A stretch of DNA of 64,000 nt from Flexithrix dorotheae DSM 6795. GTDB taxonomy: Bacteria > Bacteroidota > Bacteroidia > Cytophagales > Flammeovirgaceae. The stretch is from positions 1 to 64,000 of the forward strand of contig NZ_KB903450.1 of assembly GCF_000379765.1 (NCBI RefSeq), read 5' to 3'. Positions within the stretch are counted from its first letter, which is position 1. Each line of letters starts with the position of its first letter. This document shows positions 21,962 to 29,689 of the stretch, one piece after another. The translations under genes and the position numbers were made by a program. The notes under the pieces were generated by a model. It ran no database searches. It was given only the letters and a program-made list of their open reading frames with translations, and was not told the origin of the DNA.

Positions 21962-24793
21962 ATGTCAGAGGCTAAAATTTCTCCACATCAAAAGGATTTT
22001 CAATTTAAAAGCATTGCCCGGGATGAAGTTTTCATTTCCTATTCCAGAAAGGACCTCGAATTTGCAACCAAGTTAGTAAACAGATTAAATCTGGAAAATA
22101 TAGAGGCATGGTTCGATCAAAATGATATTCCGGAAGCAGTTGATTTTATAAGGGAAATTGAAATGGGAATTGCCAGTGCCAATTGCTTTCTTTTCATCAT
22201 TTCAAAGGATTCCGTTCAATCCAAATATTGCCAAAAAGAAATAAATACAGCATTAAAGTTTGGGAAAAGAATTATTCCTCTATTGTTGGATTTTCCAGGT
22301 GATGAATTGACCAATAAATACCTTCCAGAACCTTTAAGAAGGTTGAACTGGCTATATTTTGATGGCGAAAAAAATACCTTCGAGAAAGCATTTTTATCCT
22401 TGAAAAATGCGATCAATAAAGAAAAAGAATATGTAAATCTACATACCAATATTTTGCTGAATGCCCTGAAATGGGTGGAAAAAAAGAAGCATAATAATTA
22501 CCTGTTGGTGGGTGAGGAAAGGCTGGAAGCTGAAGACTGGTTAAGACAAAAGGATTTTGAAGGTCAGGCACCCTGTGAGCCTTCAGATTTACATTGTGAA
22601 TTTATCTGTGAAAGCGAAAAGAATGCTTTCAACCTGATGACTGAGGTGTTTATTTCTTACTCTCATGAAGATGAGGCTTTTATGGAAAAAGTAAAAAAAA
22701 GCCTTATGAGAAACAGCTATACAGTTTGGACCAGTAAGACAGATATTAAAACAGGGGTAAAGTTTAAGCAGGAAATTAATGCCGGGATTGAAGGGGCCAG
22801 TAACATTTTGTATTTGGTTTCCCCCAATTCAGTAAAATCTGAATATTGTCTTCAGGAACTTGAATATGCGGATAACCTTAATAAAAGAATTATTTCGGTA
22901 ATGGTAGAGGAAACGTCCTTGCATGAAATTCCTGATTTTATCAGTAGGATTCAATTCCTTGATTTTTCTGGTACTTCTCAGGATAAGGAATTGTTTCAAA
23001 ATGCAATGGACCAATTGGTTGGGGCACTGGATCAGGATAAGGACTACATTGAAAGGCACAAAATGCTATTGGTGAGGGCTTTGAAGTGGAGAGATCAAAA
23101 TGCCAACCTGAGTATCTTACTAAGAGGACATAATTTGGAAATTGCCAAAAGCTGGCTTAAAGAAAGTGAAAATAAGGGAAATTTTCCCCCCACAAATCTT
23201 CACAGAGATTTTATTGTGGAAAGTGAAAACAAAAGTGTTTCCCTGACTGTAGATGTATTTGTTTCCTATTCCAGAAGTGATTCAGACTTTGCCAGAAAGC
23301 TTAACGAAAAACTTCAGCAAAATGGAAAAACTACCTGGTTCGATCAGGAGTGTATATCAGCAGGGACTGACTTTAAGAAAGAAATCTATAAAGGGATTGA
23401 AGAATCGGAAAATTTCTTATTTGTCATTTCTCCCAAAAGCATTAATTCGCCTTATTGTGCCGAGGAAGTTGCCTATGCTGCCAGTTTAAATAAAAGGATA
23501 ATTACCGTAAAATATGCTTCGGTAAATATCAATGATCTTCCCAATGAGTTATCACAGGTGCAATGGATAGAATTCAGACATGGAGCAAGAGATTTTCAAT
23601 CGAGTTTTAGTGAGTTGCTAAGAACTATTGATACCGACAGGGATTATGTGCATTTGCATACCAAGTATTCTAAGAAGGCTTTTGAGTGGGAATGGCATCA
23701 GAAAAATAGTGAATTCCTTTTGGGGGAAGTTGAGTGTGGTGTGGCTGAAAACTGGCTTTTGCTGGCTGCAAAAGAGGTAAAAGAACCATATCCTACTCCA
23801 TTGCAGGAAAGTTATATTGAAGCCAGTAAAAAATATATTAATAAGCAAAAAGGAAAGGCAAAAAAACAGCAAAATGCTTTTTCTGTCATTGTTTCCATAG
23901 CCTGTTTACTTTCTGTAGGTATTGCCATTGTTTCTTGGCTAGGATATAAAAATATGGTGGATGGAGAGGAAGAAAGATATAAACAGGTATTAGAACTGGT
24001 GGGGAAGTTTAAGAAGGATCAGATTGAAAGAAGTTTTGAGCAGATGGAGACAAACCTGAATTACTTAAAGAGTTCTCCTCTTGTAATTCAGGGTATTCCC
24101 TTTTTTAATAAAGAAAGCCAGCATTATGATCATTACATAAATGTAAGGCCGCATAGTCACGATGCGAAAGCGTATCAGCATCATTATAAGGATTTGCAAC
24201 GGATTTTTTTACCTGTCCAGGAAAGTTACAAATACAAGGAAATTGTATTGGCAGATGAAAATGGAGCTATCATTTTCAACTCAAATGAAAAGGGCAAATA
24301 TTTACCAGGGGAAACCAAATCCAAGTTTGTTTATAAAAGGCCTCATGGTGTGGTGGCTTCCTGCAATTATATTACCTCAAGAAATGATGAAGAGATGTAT
24401 GTTATTTCTCCTCCATTTAAGGGGTCAGATGGACTTCCGGTAAGTGCTATTATTGTGATAAATATTTTAGATTATATTTCAGAGATCACAGAGGATAAGG
24501 GGAACGGACTGGGAAAAACAGGAGAGATTGTGGTATGTGGGAAGGTCAATGGAGATATGAAAATACTTACTCCACTAAAGCAAATGCAATTTGATAGGTA
24601 TCCTGTAAGTCTTAACAACACTCCGGGGTTTAGTTTTCCTGCAGTGAGGAAAGCACTGGATGAATTTCCGGAATATACTGAAAAATTGATGGATTATAAT
24701 CAGAAAGAAACCTTAACCTATTATGCGGGAATACCAAAAGTTAACTGGGGTATTGTGGTAAAAATAGAGGTGGACGAAATTCATGGAAATTAA
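21962..24793 (+). CDS. Triple-TIR membrane receptor-like protein with C-terminal Cache-like sensor
   Basis: The 943-residue protein carries three cytosolic TIR domains: about 21-150 (DEVFISYSRKDLEF), 227-345 (TEVFISYSHEDEAF) and 430-545 (VDVFVSYSRSDSDF). Each keeps the C-x-x-E of NADase TIRs (E93, E299, E502). A helical linker follows each one (HTNILLNALKW..LLVGEERLEAEDWL, then two cognates), of the type seen after TIR in TIR/nSTAND proteins. The TIR-plus-linker unit thus repeats three times at about 200-residue spacing. One membrane helix (about 638-662) precedes an extracytoplasmic domain with Cache/PDC features (IVLADENGAIIFNSNEKG; GLGKTGEIVVCGKVNGD). No kinase, NB-ARC or cyclase domain is present. 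NAD cleavage or nucleotide signalling on ligand sensing is inferred. Confidence 0.88.
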   Translation: MSEAKISPHQKDFQFKSIARDEVFISYSRKDLEFATKLVNRLNLENIEAWFDQNDIPEAVDFIREIEMGIASANCFLFIISKDSVQSKYCQKEINTALKFGKRIIPLLLDFPGDELTNKYLPEPLRRLNWLYFDGEKNTFEKAFLSLKNAINKEKEYVNLHTNILLNALKWVEKKKHNNYLLVGEERLEAEDWLRQKDFEGQAPCEPSDLHCEFICESEKNAFNLMTEVFISYSHEDEAFMEKVKKSLMRNSYTVWTSKTDIKTGVKFKQEINAGIEGASNILYLVSPNSVKSEYCLQELEYADNLNKRIISVMVEETSLHEIPDFISRIQFLDFSGTSQDKELFQNAMDQLVGALDQDKDYIERHKMLLVRALKWRDQNANLSILLRGHNLEIAKSWLKESENKGNFPPTNLHRDFIVESENKSVSLTVDVFVSYSRSDSDFARKLNEKLQQNGKTTWFDQECISAGTDFKKEIYKGIEESENFLFVISPKSINSPYCAEEVAYAASLNKRIITVKYASVNINDLPNELSQVQWIEFRHGARDFQSSFSELLRTIDTDRDYVHLHTKYSKKAFEWEWHQKNSEFLLGEVECGVAENWLLLAAKEVKEPYPTPLQESYIEASKKYINKQKGKAKKQQNAFSVIVSIACLLSVGIAIVSWLGYKNMVDGEEERYKQVLELVGKFKKDQIERSFEQMETNLNYLKSSPLVIQGIPFFNKESQHYDHYINVRPHSHDAKAYQHHYKDLQRIFLPVQESYKYKEIVLADENGAIIFNSNEKGKYLPGETKSKFVYKRPHGVVASCNYITSRNDEEMYVISPPFKGSDGLPVSAIIVINILDYISEITEDKGNGLGKTGEIVVCGKVNGDMKILTPLKQMQFDRYPVSLNNTPGFSFPAVRKALDEFPEYTEKLMDYNQKETLTYYAGIPKVNWGIVVKIEVDEIHGN

Positions 24794-25488
24794 TCTGTTT
24801 TAAATCGATAAGTACAAACAACATTTAATATCTTACATGCGTTTGTAATTTAATTAACAAGCTCCTTGAGCTTTTCTAAACTTTTTCGACTAAACAAACC
24901 AACCTGCTTCTACAACCAATAGGCAAAGTTTTAATTGACCAAAAAACTTGAGATAGTAATTTTTAAGCCGAATGGCTTATTATTCTTCAAATCATTCTTA
25001 CCTAATTTTAGGTACAGATGAAAAAACAGGATTCGATATTTCGTTAATTTACTCCTGGAAATAATACATTCTCTTCTGGTTTTTGTTCTTAAAACTCATC
25101 TGGTTTAATTATTCTTTAAGACTTACATGAATTCAATTTGGCAATTTAATTTTGTTTAGGCCTCAGGTTTTTCCTTCTAAAAGGATTTCTGAATAATACC
25201 TAAATGCTTTATTTATGACGTGAAATAAAAAAAGATAGTAATATAGTGCTCTGAGGACCTTTTTTTATAGTTTTTCAAGCATAAAGAAATATAAGATTAA
25301 CCTTGTTCAAATAAAATAATGAAATTCCGAATCGCTGGTTGAATTTCTTATTTTTAATAAAAACCCGGCTTTTTAAGCTGGGTTTTTTGTTTTAAAATAG
25401 TAATAAACAATAAAAAACAGTAATAAAAATTATTATTAAATACAAAACAGTGTTATATTGCAGTATTCGATAATAAAATGCCTGCTTT
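24794..25488. other. 695-base intergenic region, no protein gene seen
   Basis: Very AT-rich and closed in all frames at any useful length. It contains a small TAAGCC/GGCTTA hairpin at 24964-24979 and a good terminator at 25360-25388 that is 570 bases from the TIR stop codon. Either the TIR transcript has a long 3' end or a small RNA is made here; no matching strong promoter was recognised. Confidence 0.5.
25360..25388 (+). terminator. Hairpin terminator without an adjacent gene
   Basis: AACCCGGC pairs with GCTGGGTT (one G-T pair), 7-base loop, followed by six T. The nearest upstream plus-strand gene ends 567 bases away. Confidence 0.75.
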
Positions 25489-26334
25489 ATGAAAACTGAA
25501 ACTTCAATTAGCATTTTGGATTCTTTGAAGGTTTTTAAAAACCATGAAGACTACTTTCAAACTATTAGTAAGCTTGAAAAACCTGGAAAATGGATATTAG
25601 GACAATTTTTAACTATTAGCCTGTTTATTTTCGTCTATGGATTTGTAATGGGAATTTATCACAGCTTTTTCCAGGGCCTCTCTGCCGGATTAAAGCTGTG
25701 GATATTATTTTTCTCAAGTATTTTAATCTGCTTCCCATCTTTCTATGTAATCCAACTGATATTGGGTTCTCAAATAAAACTCAAACAGGTAATTGTGATT
25801 ATTCTTAGTGGATTTGTAATGACTTCCTCCATCATGCTGTCGTTTTCCCCGATTGCTGTTTTTTTTATGATTACCGGAAATAATTACAGTTTTCTCAAAC
25901 TTTTGCATGTGGGTATCTTTATTTTTTCGGGGGTATTCGGAATGAGAATCATAGTGGAAGCATTGAAATATTCATGCGAAAAAGAAAATATTTATCCAAA
26001 AACAGGTGTGACCATTTTCAGGGTATGGATAGTGGTCCTGGCCTTTGTAGGCATACAATTAGCCTGGAATTTAAGGCCATTTTTAGGAGACCACGACAGG
26101 CCTTTTGAATTTGTAAGAGACCAGGATGGAAATTTTTATACCGCAATTATTCATGCTACAAGAGATTTGGTAATTGGGGAAAAGAAAAGCAGGGGTGACC
26201 ATAATCAGATTCAAAAAAGGATGCCCAATGAATTAAATACGGATTCATCTTTTTATGATCAGCATTTAAACGATTCGATGAGCCCGGTGGTAATAGAAAA
26301 AGGGGATAGTTCAATTCAGAAGAATATCCAATAA
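25489..26334 (+). CDS. Multi-pass membrane protein, function unknown
   Basis: The 281-residue protein has five or six membrane helices (about 35-57, 66-90, 98-125, 133-155, 176-195) and a hydrophilic C-terminal tail of some 85 residues. I recall the block LAWNLRPFLGDHDRPFEFVRDQDGNFYTAI from Bacteroidota proteins often labelled actin-binding WH2-domain, a name with no functional support. No transport or enzyme motif is visible. The gene follows a 0.7 kb gap and is followed by a small HTH gene after 90 bases. A structural or sensory membrane role is only a guess. Confidence 0.75.
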   Translation: MKTETSISILDSLKVFKNHEDYFQTISKLEKPGKWILGQFLTISLFIFVYGFVMGIYHSFFQGLSAGLKLWILFFSSILICFPSFYVIQLILGSQIKLKQVIVIILSGFVMTSSIMLSFSPIAVFFMITGNNYSFLKLLHVGIFIFSGVFGMRIIVEALKYSCEKENIYPKTGVTIFRVWIVVLAFVGIQLAWNLRPFLGDHDRPFEFVRDQDGNFYTAIIHATRDLVIGEKKSRGDHNQIQKRMPNELNTDSSFYDQHLNDSMSPVVIEKGDSSIQKNIQ

Positions 26335-26424
26335 TCAATTTTTTACTGAAAACTTTAATTCTTTTACTATTGCAGATGGATTGAATTCATGAAAGATTCT
26401 GTTTTAAATTAAGGAATAAGACAA

Positions 26425-26640
26425 ATGGATGGTGACATAATGACATTGGAAGAGGTGGCCAATTACCTGAAACTAAAACCTCAAACGATATATACCTGGG
26501 CACAAAATGGTAAAATTCCTGCTGCTAAGTTGGGTAAAGAATGGCGCTTTCGGAGGTCAATTGTGGATGAATGGTTTAACCAACATATTGATGAAAAATT
26601 TAAATCAATTACTGAAGCAGCCCGGAAAAAGGGGAAATAG
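26425..26640 (+). CDS. Small helix-turn-helix protein (excisionase / MerR-like fold)
   Basis: The 71-residue protein consists of a winged-helix HTH of the excisionase (HTH_17) type: MTLEEVANYLKLKPQTIYTWAQNGKIPAAKLGKEWRFRRSIVDEWF, then a basic tail (EAARKKGK). Such proteins bind DNA; in chromosomes without an integrase nearby they are more often small regulators than excisionases. No integrase or attachment site is seen. ATG 26425 is preferred, though 26440 (MTLEEV) would also fit. Its position 90 bases after the multi-pass gene allows co-transcription. Target is unknown. Confidence 0.9.
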   Translation: MDGDIMTLEEVANYLKLKPQTIYTWAQNGKIPAAKLGKEWRFRRSIVDEWFNQHIDEKFKSITEAARKKGK

Positions 26641-26898
26641 CCCTTTAAAAATTACCTGAATGAAAATATTTTCTGCAATTAAATAAGTGTGCTTTTTGAG
26701 AAGAGGGAAAAATTGGCTCCAGCATGAAAATCCCCTGTTTAGGTAGAAATAAAATTATTTTAACAAAAAATATTGTTATTAAAACAAAACAAGAGCTCCT
26801 TGGTTACGTTTTTGTAATATTTTAAGTTCAAATGAAACTTTTTTGAGGATGCTATGATTAAGAAAGTAACTATTGTTAATTATCACGACTAGCTAGCT

Positions 26899-27210
26899 AT
26901 GCGAAATAACAACCCAATACAAAAAAACAAAGAATGGCTTCAAAAGCTGGATTTTATAAGAGAAGAGTATCGGTATTTTATCGATAAACTAACTTATTTG
27001 TCCTCTCAAAGCCTTGATGATCGTCTAAATAAAATTATTTTCCAGTTTAGGAACAGATTAAGTTATAATCTGGAAAAAATTAATGGGATAGAAACTGACA
27101 TTAATAATCAGAATAATCCAAACCAGGTATCCGAGATAATTGTAGAATATCCTGTTTGTAAAAAAGAGTTTAAGACTTTATTGGATGCTTTGCAGGTACA
27201 GGCTGCATAA
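26899..27210 (+). CDS. Small helical protein of unknown function
   Basis: The 103-residue product is predicted mostly helical and charged (EWLQKLDFIREEYRYFIDKLTYLSS...LNKIIFQFRNRLSYNLEKI), with no signal peptide or membrane segment. No family is recognised. A good terminator follows at 27239-27270, which supports a real transcript. The same frame is open upstream from ATG 26854 but is broken by TAG at 26890-26892, nine bases... before this start, giving either a 12-residue leader peptide or a recent N-terminal loss. A cytosolic interaction role is plausible but unproven. Confidence 0.6.
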   Translation: MRNNNPIQKNKEWLQKLDFIREEYRYFIDKLTYLSSQSLDDRLNKIIFQFRNRLSYNLEKINGIETDINNQNNPNQVSEIIVEYPVCKKEFKTLLDALQVQAA

Positions 27211-27238
27211 GGAAACTAATTCCAGAAAAATTTGGTAT

Positions 27239-27276
27239 AAGACCAGACTATATTCAGTTAGTCTGGTCTTTTTTTT
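27239..27276 (+). terminator. Hairpin terminator
   Basis: Perfect 12-base arms AAGACCAGACTA and TAGTCTGGTCTT with an 8-base loop and a T run. It ends the small helical protein gene and reaches the stop codon of the convergent DUF885-like gene. Confidence 0.9.
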
Positions 27277-29083
27277 ATTTGAATGACTGGTATTTATCAA
27301 GAATCCTTAATGGAATATTCCCTTGTTTCAATAAAGCGATTTCAGCTTCTCCGGGATGTTGTTCTCTTTCCCTGTTTTGGAGGCAAAATTCTTGAATTCG
27401 CTTTTTCCCGGGCAGAAAGGCAGGTGCTTTTCCTGGATAGGCCAGACATTTATCAACTTCCGCCTTTACAATGGGTGTGGGCAGCCCGGTAACCTGTTTT
27501 ACAAATCCAATTGCCTGTTCCCTTGTGAATTGATTGGTGTGAATGTCAATATCTATTATGGCTTTAGCTGCATAAAGTAATTTCCATTGAATCAGTCCCA
27601 GTTGTACCATCGGATCCTCTACCAGATCGTTTTTAAGTGCCAAATCCATTGCATAATTTTGCCATCCTTCCTTAAAAGAACTGAATTCCATAAACTTTCT
27701 GAATTTGGGTAAGTCTTCCTGAGCATTGGAAATCGATCTTTGAAAATGATAGCCGGGAAAAATTTCGATTATTCCAATTACAGGCAAAAGGTAACTTGGA
27801 GATTCCCTGAACAATTCCAGATTTAAAAATAAGGTTGCCTTCCGCTTATCAGTTAAACTACCCGGATAATAATAAGAAAGCCCCCAAAACTTTTCGAAAA
27901 TCCTATCCATAAACTCCACTTGACAGCTAATATCAAATTGAGATTCGAATAATTGTTTTTGTTTTTTCTGGAATACCAAATTAAGGTCCTCAAATTTTGA
28001 TAGTATCTCTTTTTTTAGTTTTTCCTTATTTTTTGCTTTGAACTTAAAATTGGCCCCAACTTTTTTCATGATATGGCAAAAGGAGGAATCAGGATGAAAG
28101 GAATATCCCGACTCGGTGATCAGTTGTTTAGCCTCATCCTGAAGGAGATTAATTTCTTCTGTAGCCCAATCCTGAATGATAAAAAGGGGGGTATCGAGCG
28201 TCATATGTTCGCCAGTTTGATTGTAATAATAAGTATCTCCATCGCTATTTTTCCAAACTCCTACGTCCTTATTGGCGTTGTCTTTCAGAACTTCAAGCTT
28301 AATTTTAAGATCGTGGAAGGCACGATAAACATTTTCCTCAATTTCAACTTTTGCTTCATAAAGTAGTTCATTTTTGGCATCTGGAGTTAATGCCTCATTT
28401 TCAGATATTTTATTGGTAAAATCCTTATAAATAAAATTGTTTTGGATGGAATCTGAGAGGAATAAATCTATTTGTGTGATCATACAATCCAGCATAAACT
28501 TGGGAGGAACAGCCTCAAATATTTCTTTGATCATGATATCTTCAATAGTCTGATCAATTTTGGTCCTTATCCCGGCAAGGCGATTGAGGTAATTTTCTGC
28601 GTCCCGCAAATTATTTATTTGATGAGCCTGATGAAGAAACAGAGGCAATTGTACCTGAACCCCATTGATATGGTCAATGGGAAATTCGTAGTGGGGAAAT
28701 TGCTGACTGAATATTCTTTTTTCTAAATAGTAGTCAAGAATATCGGAAGTAAGCAATTGTTGTGGTGTTTGTTTCGATCTTTTGTAACTTCTCAGTAATT
28801 CGAAGGCTTTTTTCACCTCCTCCATGTCTTCAGCAAATTTTGCACTTGAAATATTGTTGAGGGAAGCATTATGAGCATAAAAACCAAAACCTTCCAAAAA
28901 CTGGGTTTCGGTTAAAAACTCCGGATGGCGCAGACTATACTGTACAAACATTTTTTCAAAGAAATGATCAATTGAAAAAGGTTTATACCAAATTAGGTTT
29001 ATCACCCAGCCTATACTTAAGAGACCAAAAGCAAAAATGCTTCTTTTAAAAATTATTGAAGTATTCTTCGGGAGGAAATCCAT
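27275..29083 (-). CDS. DUF885-family protein lacking a key His, membrane-anchored
   Basis: The frame opens at 29158, but ATG 29083 (MDFLPKN...) places a single hydrophobic anchor (about 12-32) at the N-terminus. The C-terminal half matches DUF885 metallo-hydrolase relatives: EGWQNYAMDLAL, DIDIHTNQFTREQAI, AEVDKCLAYPGKAPAFLPGKKRIQEF. The family's metal motif HExxPGHHxQ reads IEIFPGYHFQ here (about 27740-27770), losing the first His and one other His, so hydrolase activity is doubtful. The N-terminal 300 residues are only loosely family-like. It is a single gene, and the 531-base gap upstream is shared with the divergent VWA gene. Confidence 0.8.
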   Translation of the reverse strand: MDFLPKNTSIIFKRSIFAFGLLSIGWVINLIWYKPFSIDHFFEKMFVQYSLRHPEFLTETQFLEGFGFYAHNASLNNISSAKFAEDMEEVKKAFELLRSYKRSKQTPQQLLTSDILDYYLEKRIFSQQFPHYEFPIDHINGVQVQLPLFLHQAHQINNLRDAENYLNRLAGIRTKIDQTIEDIMIKEIFEAVPPKFMLDCMITQIDLFLSDSIQNNFIYKDFTNKISENEALTPDAKNELLYEAKVEIEENVYRAFHDLKIKLEVLKDNANKDVGVWKNSDGDTYYYNQTGEHMTLDTPLFIIQDWATEEINLLQDEAKQLITESGYSFHPDSSFCHIMKKVGANFKFKAKNKEKLKKEILSKFEDLNLVFQKKQKQLFESQFDISCQVEFMDRIFEKFWGLSYYYPGSLTDKRKATLFLNLELFRESPSYLLPVIGIIEIFPGYHFQRSISNAQEDLPKFRKFMEFSSFKEGWQNYAMDLALKNDLVEDPMVQLGLIQWKLLYAAKAIIDIDIHTNQFTREQAIGFVKQVTGLPTPIVKAEVDKCLAYPGKAPAFLPGKKRIQEFCLQNREREQHPGEAEIALLKQGNIPLRILDKYQSFK

Positions 29084-29322
29084 AATTATTAACCTTAAAT
29101 GCCTGCTTGAATTAACTCTAGAGCTGTTAGTTGCGTCTAAAAAATTGATTAGCACCAAGTTGGATTAATCTAATTTTGAACAGCAATTCCTTTAGGCTGA
29201 AAAAATTCTTTTATAAACTCAGAAATAAAAAAGTTTAATCTTGTTCTAATATTGAGTTTTAACGGAGAATATTTAAAATACTTTTTTAATCTTTAAATTA
29301 TTATAACAGGGTTAGCCAGGTA

Positions 29323-29451
29323 ATGGGGCATAATAAAATAGGAGAGAATGGTACGGGTGCATTGAACCTCAGTGGAAAGTGGATTAAGAAAGTGTACTGT
29401 GGTGTGGGATTTGAAGTTTTTCGGTTCTGGTATACCAGATCGGAATTGTAG
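29323..29451 (+). pseudogene. Possible SymE-like toxin remnant (42-residue frame)
   Basis: A short frame from ATG 29323 contains GTGALNLSGKWIKKVYCGVGFEV. SymE-type (AbrB-fold) toxins carry a similar block: a hydrophobic strand, GKW(L/I), then GF and a following strand. The usual N-terminal strand region and C-terminus are absent, and the frame stops early, so it looks decayed if real. The match is short and could be chance. It lies upstream of the good promoter at 29478-29507. Confidence 0.25.
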
Positions 29452-29477
29452 TCAGATAATTCTCCTACAAAATAGGC

Positions 29478-29507
29478 TTTGGACTTAACTTATTTTTAAT
29501 AAATTTG
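29478..29507 (+). promoter_or_regulatory. Bacteroidota promoter (TTTG, 18 bases, TAAATTTG)
   Basis: TTTG at 29478-29481 and TAAATTTG at 29500-29507, close to the ideal spacing of the Bacteroidota primary sigma factor. It would start transcription near 29514 and give the VWA gene a leader of about 175 bases. Confidence 0.6.
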
Positions 29508-29689
29508 TTGTCAGTTGAATGATTTGATCATTGGCAATCCAAAAAACCAAAACAACTGATTGTCAATAATTTTTTGCCGGACAAATAATTGCTTTCCCGG
29601 TTACATACTTGAAAAGAAGATTTATAACAAACTCCTCAAATTTTCATAGTTTTTAGCTTACATTTCGGGAGAAATTTTTTTGCTTTATA

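Larger units (their letters stand above)
29159..29689. other. 531-base gap upstream of the VWA membrane protein gene
   Basis: The gap runs from the open-frame limit of the DUF885-like gene to the VWA gene. It holds the possible SymE-like remnant (29323-29451), the promoter at 29478-29507, and otherwise AT-rich DNA without recognisable signals. Confidence 0.5.

Noticed and set aside
22216-22449. Frames opposite the TIR gene as possible antitoxins or regulators
   Set aside because: All lie within the TIR coding region, lack starts with signals, and show no motif.
21962-24793. Three TIR copies as an assembly artefact
   Set aside because: The three units differ at many residues, so they are old duplications and not a repeat collapse or mis-join.
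26425-26640. Reading the small HTH gene as a prophage excisionase
   Set aside because: No integrase, attachment site or phage genes are nearby; this HTH type is common in regulators.
29210-29300. TAATCTTG site as promoter for the gap
   Set aside because: CTTG instead of TTTG and no -33 element; the site at 29478-29507 is clearly better.
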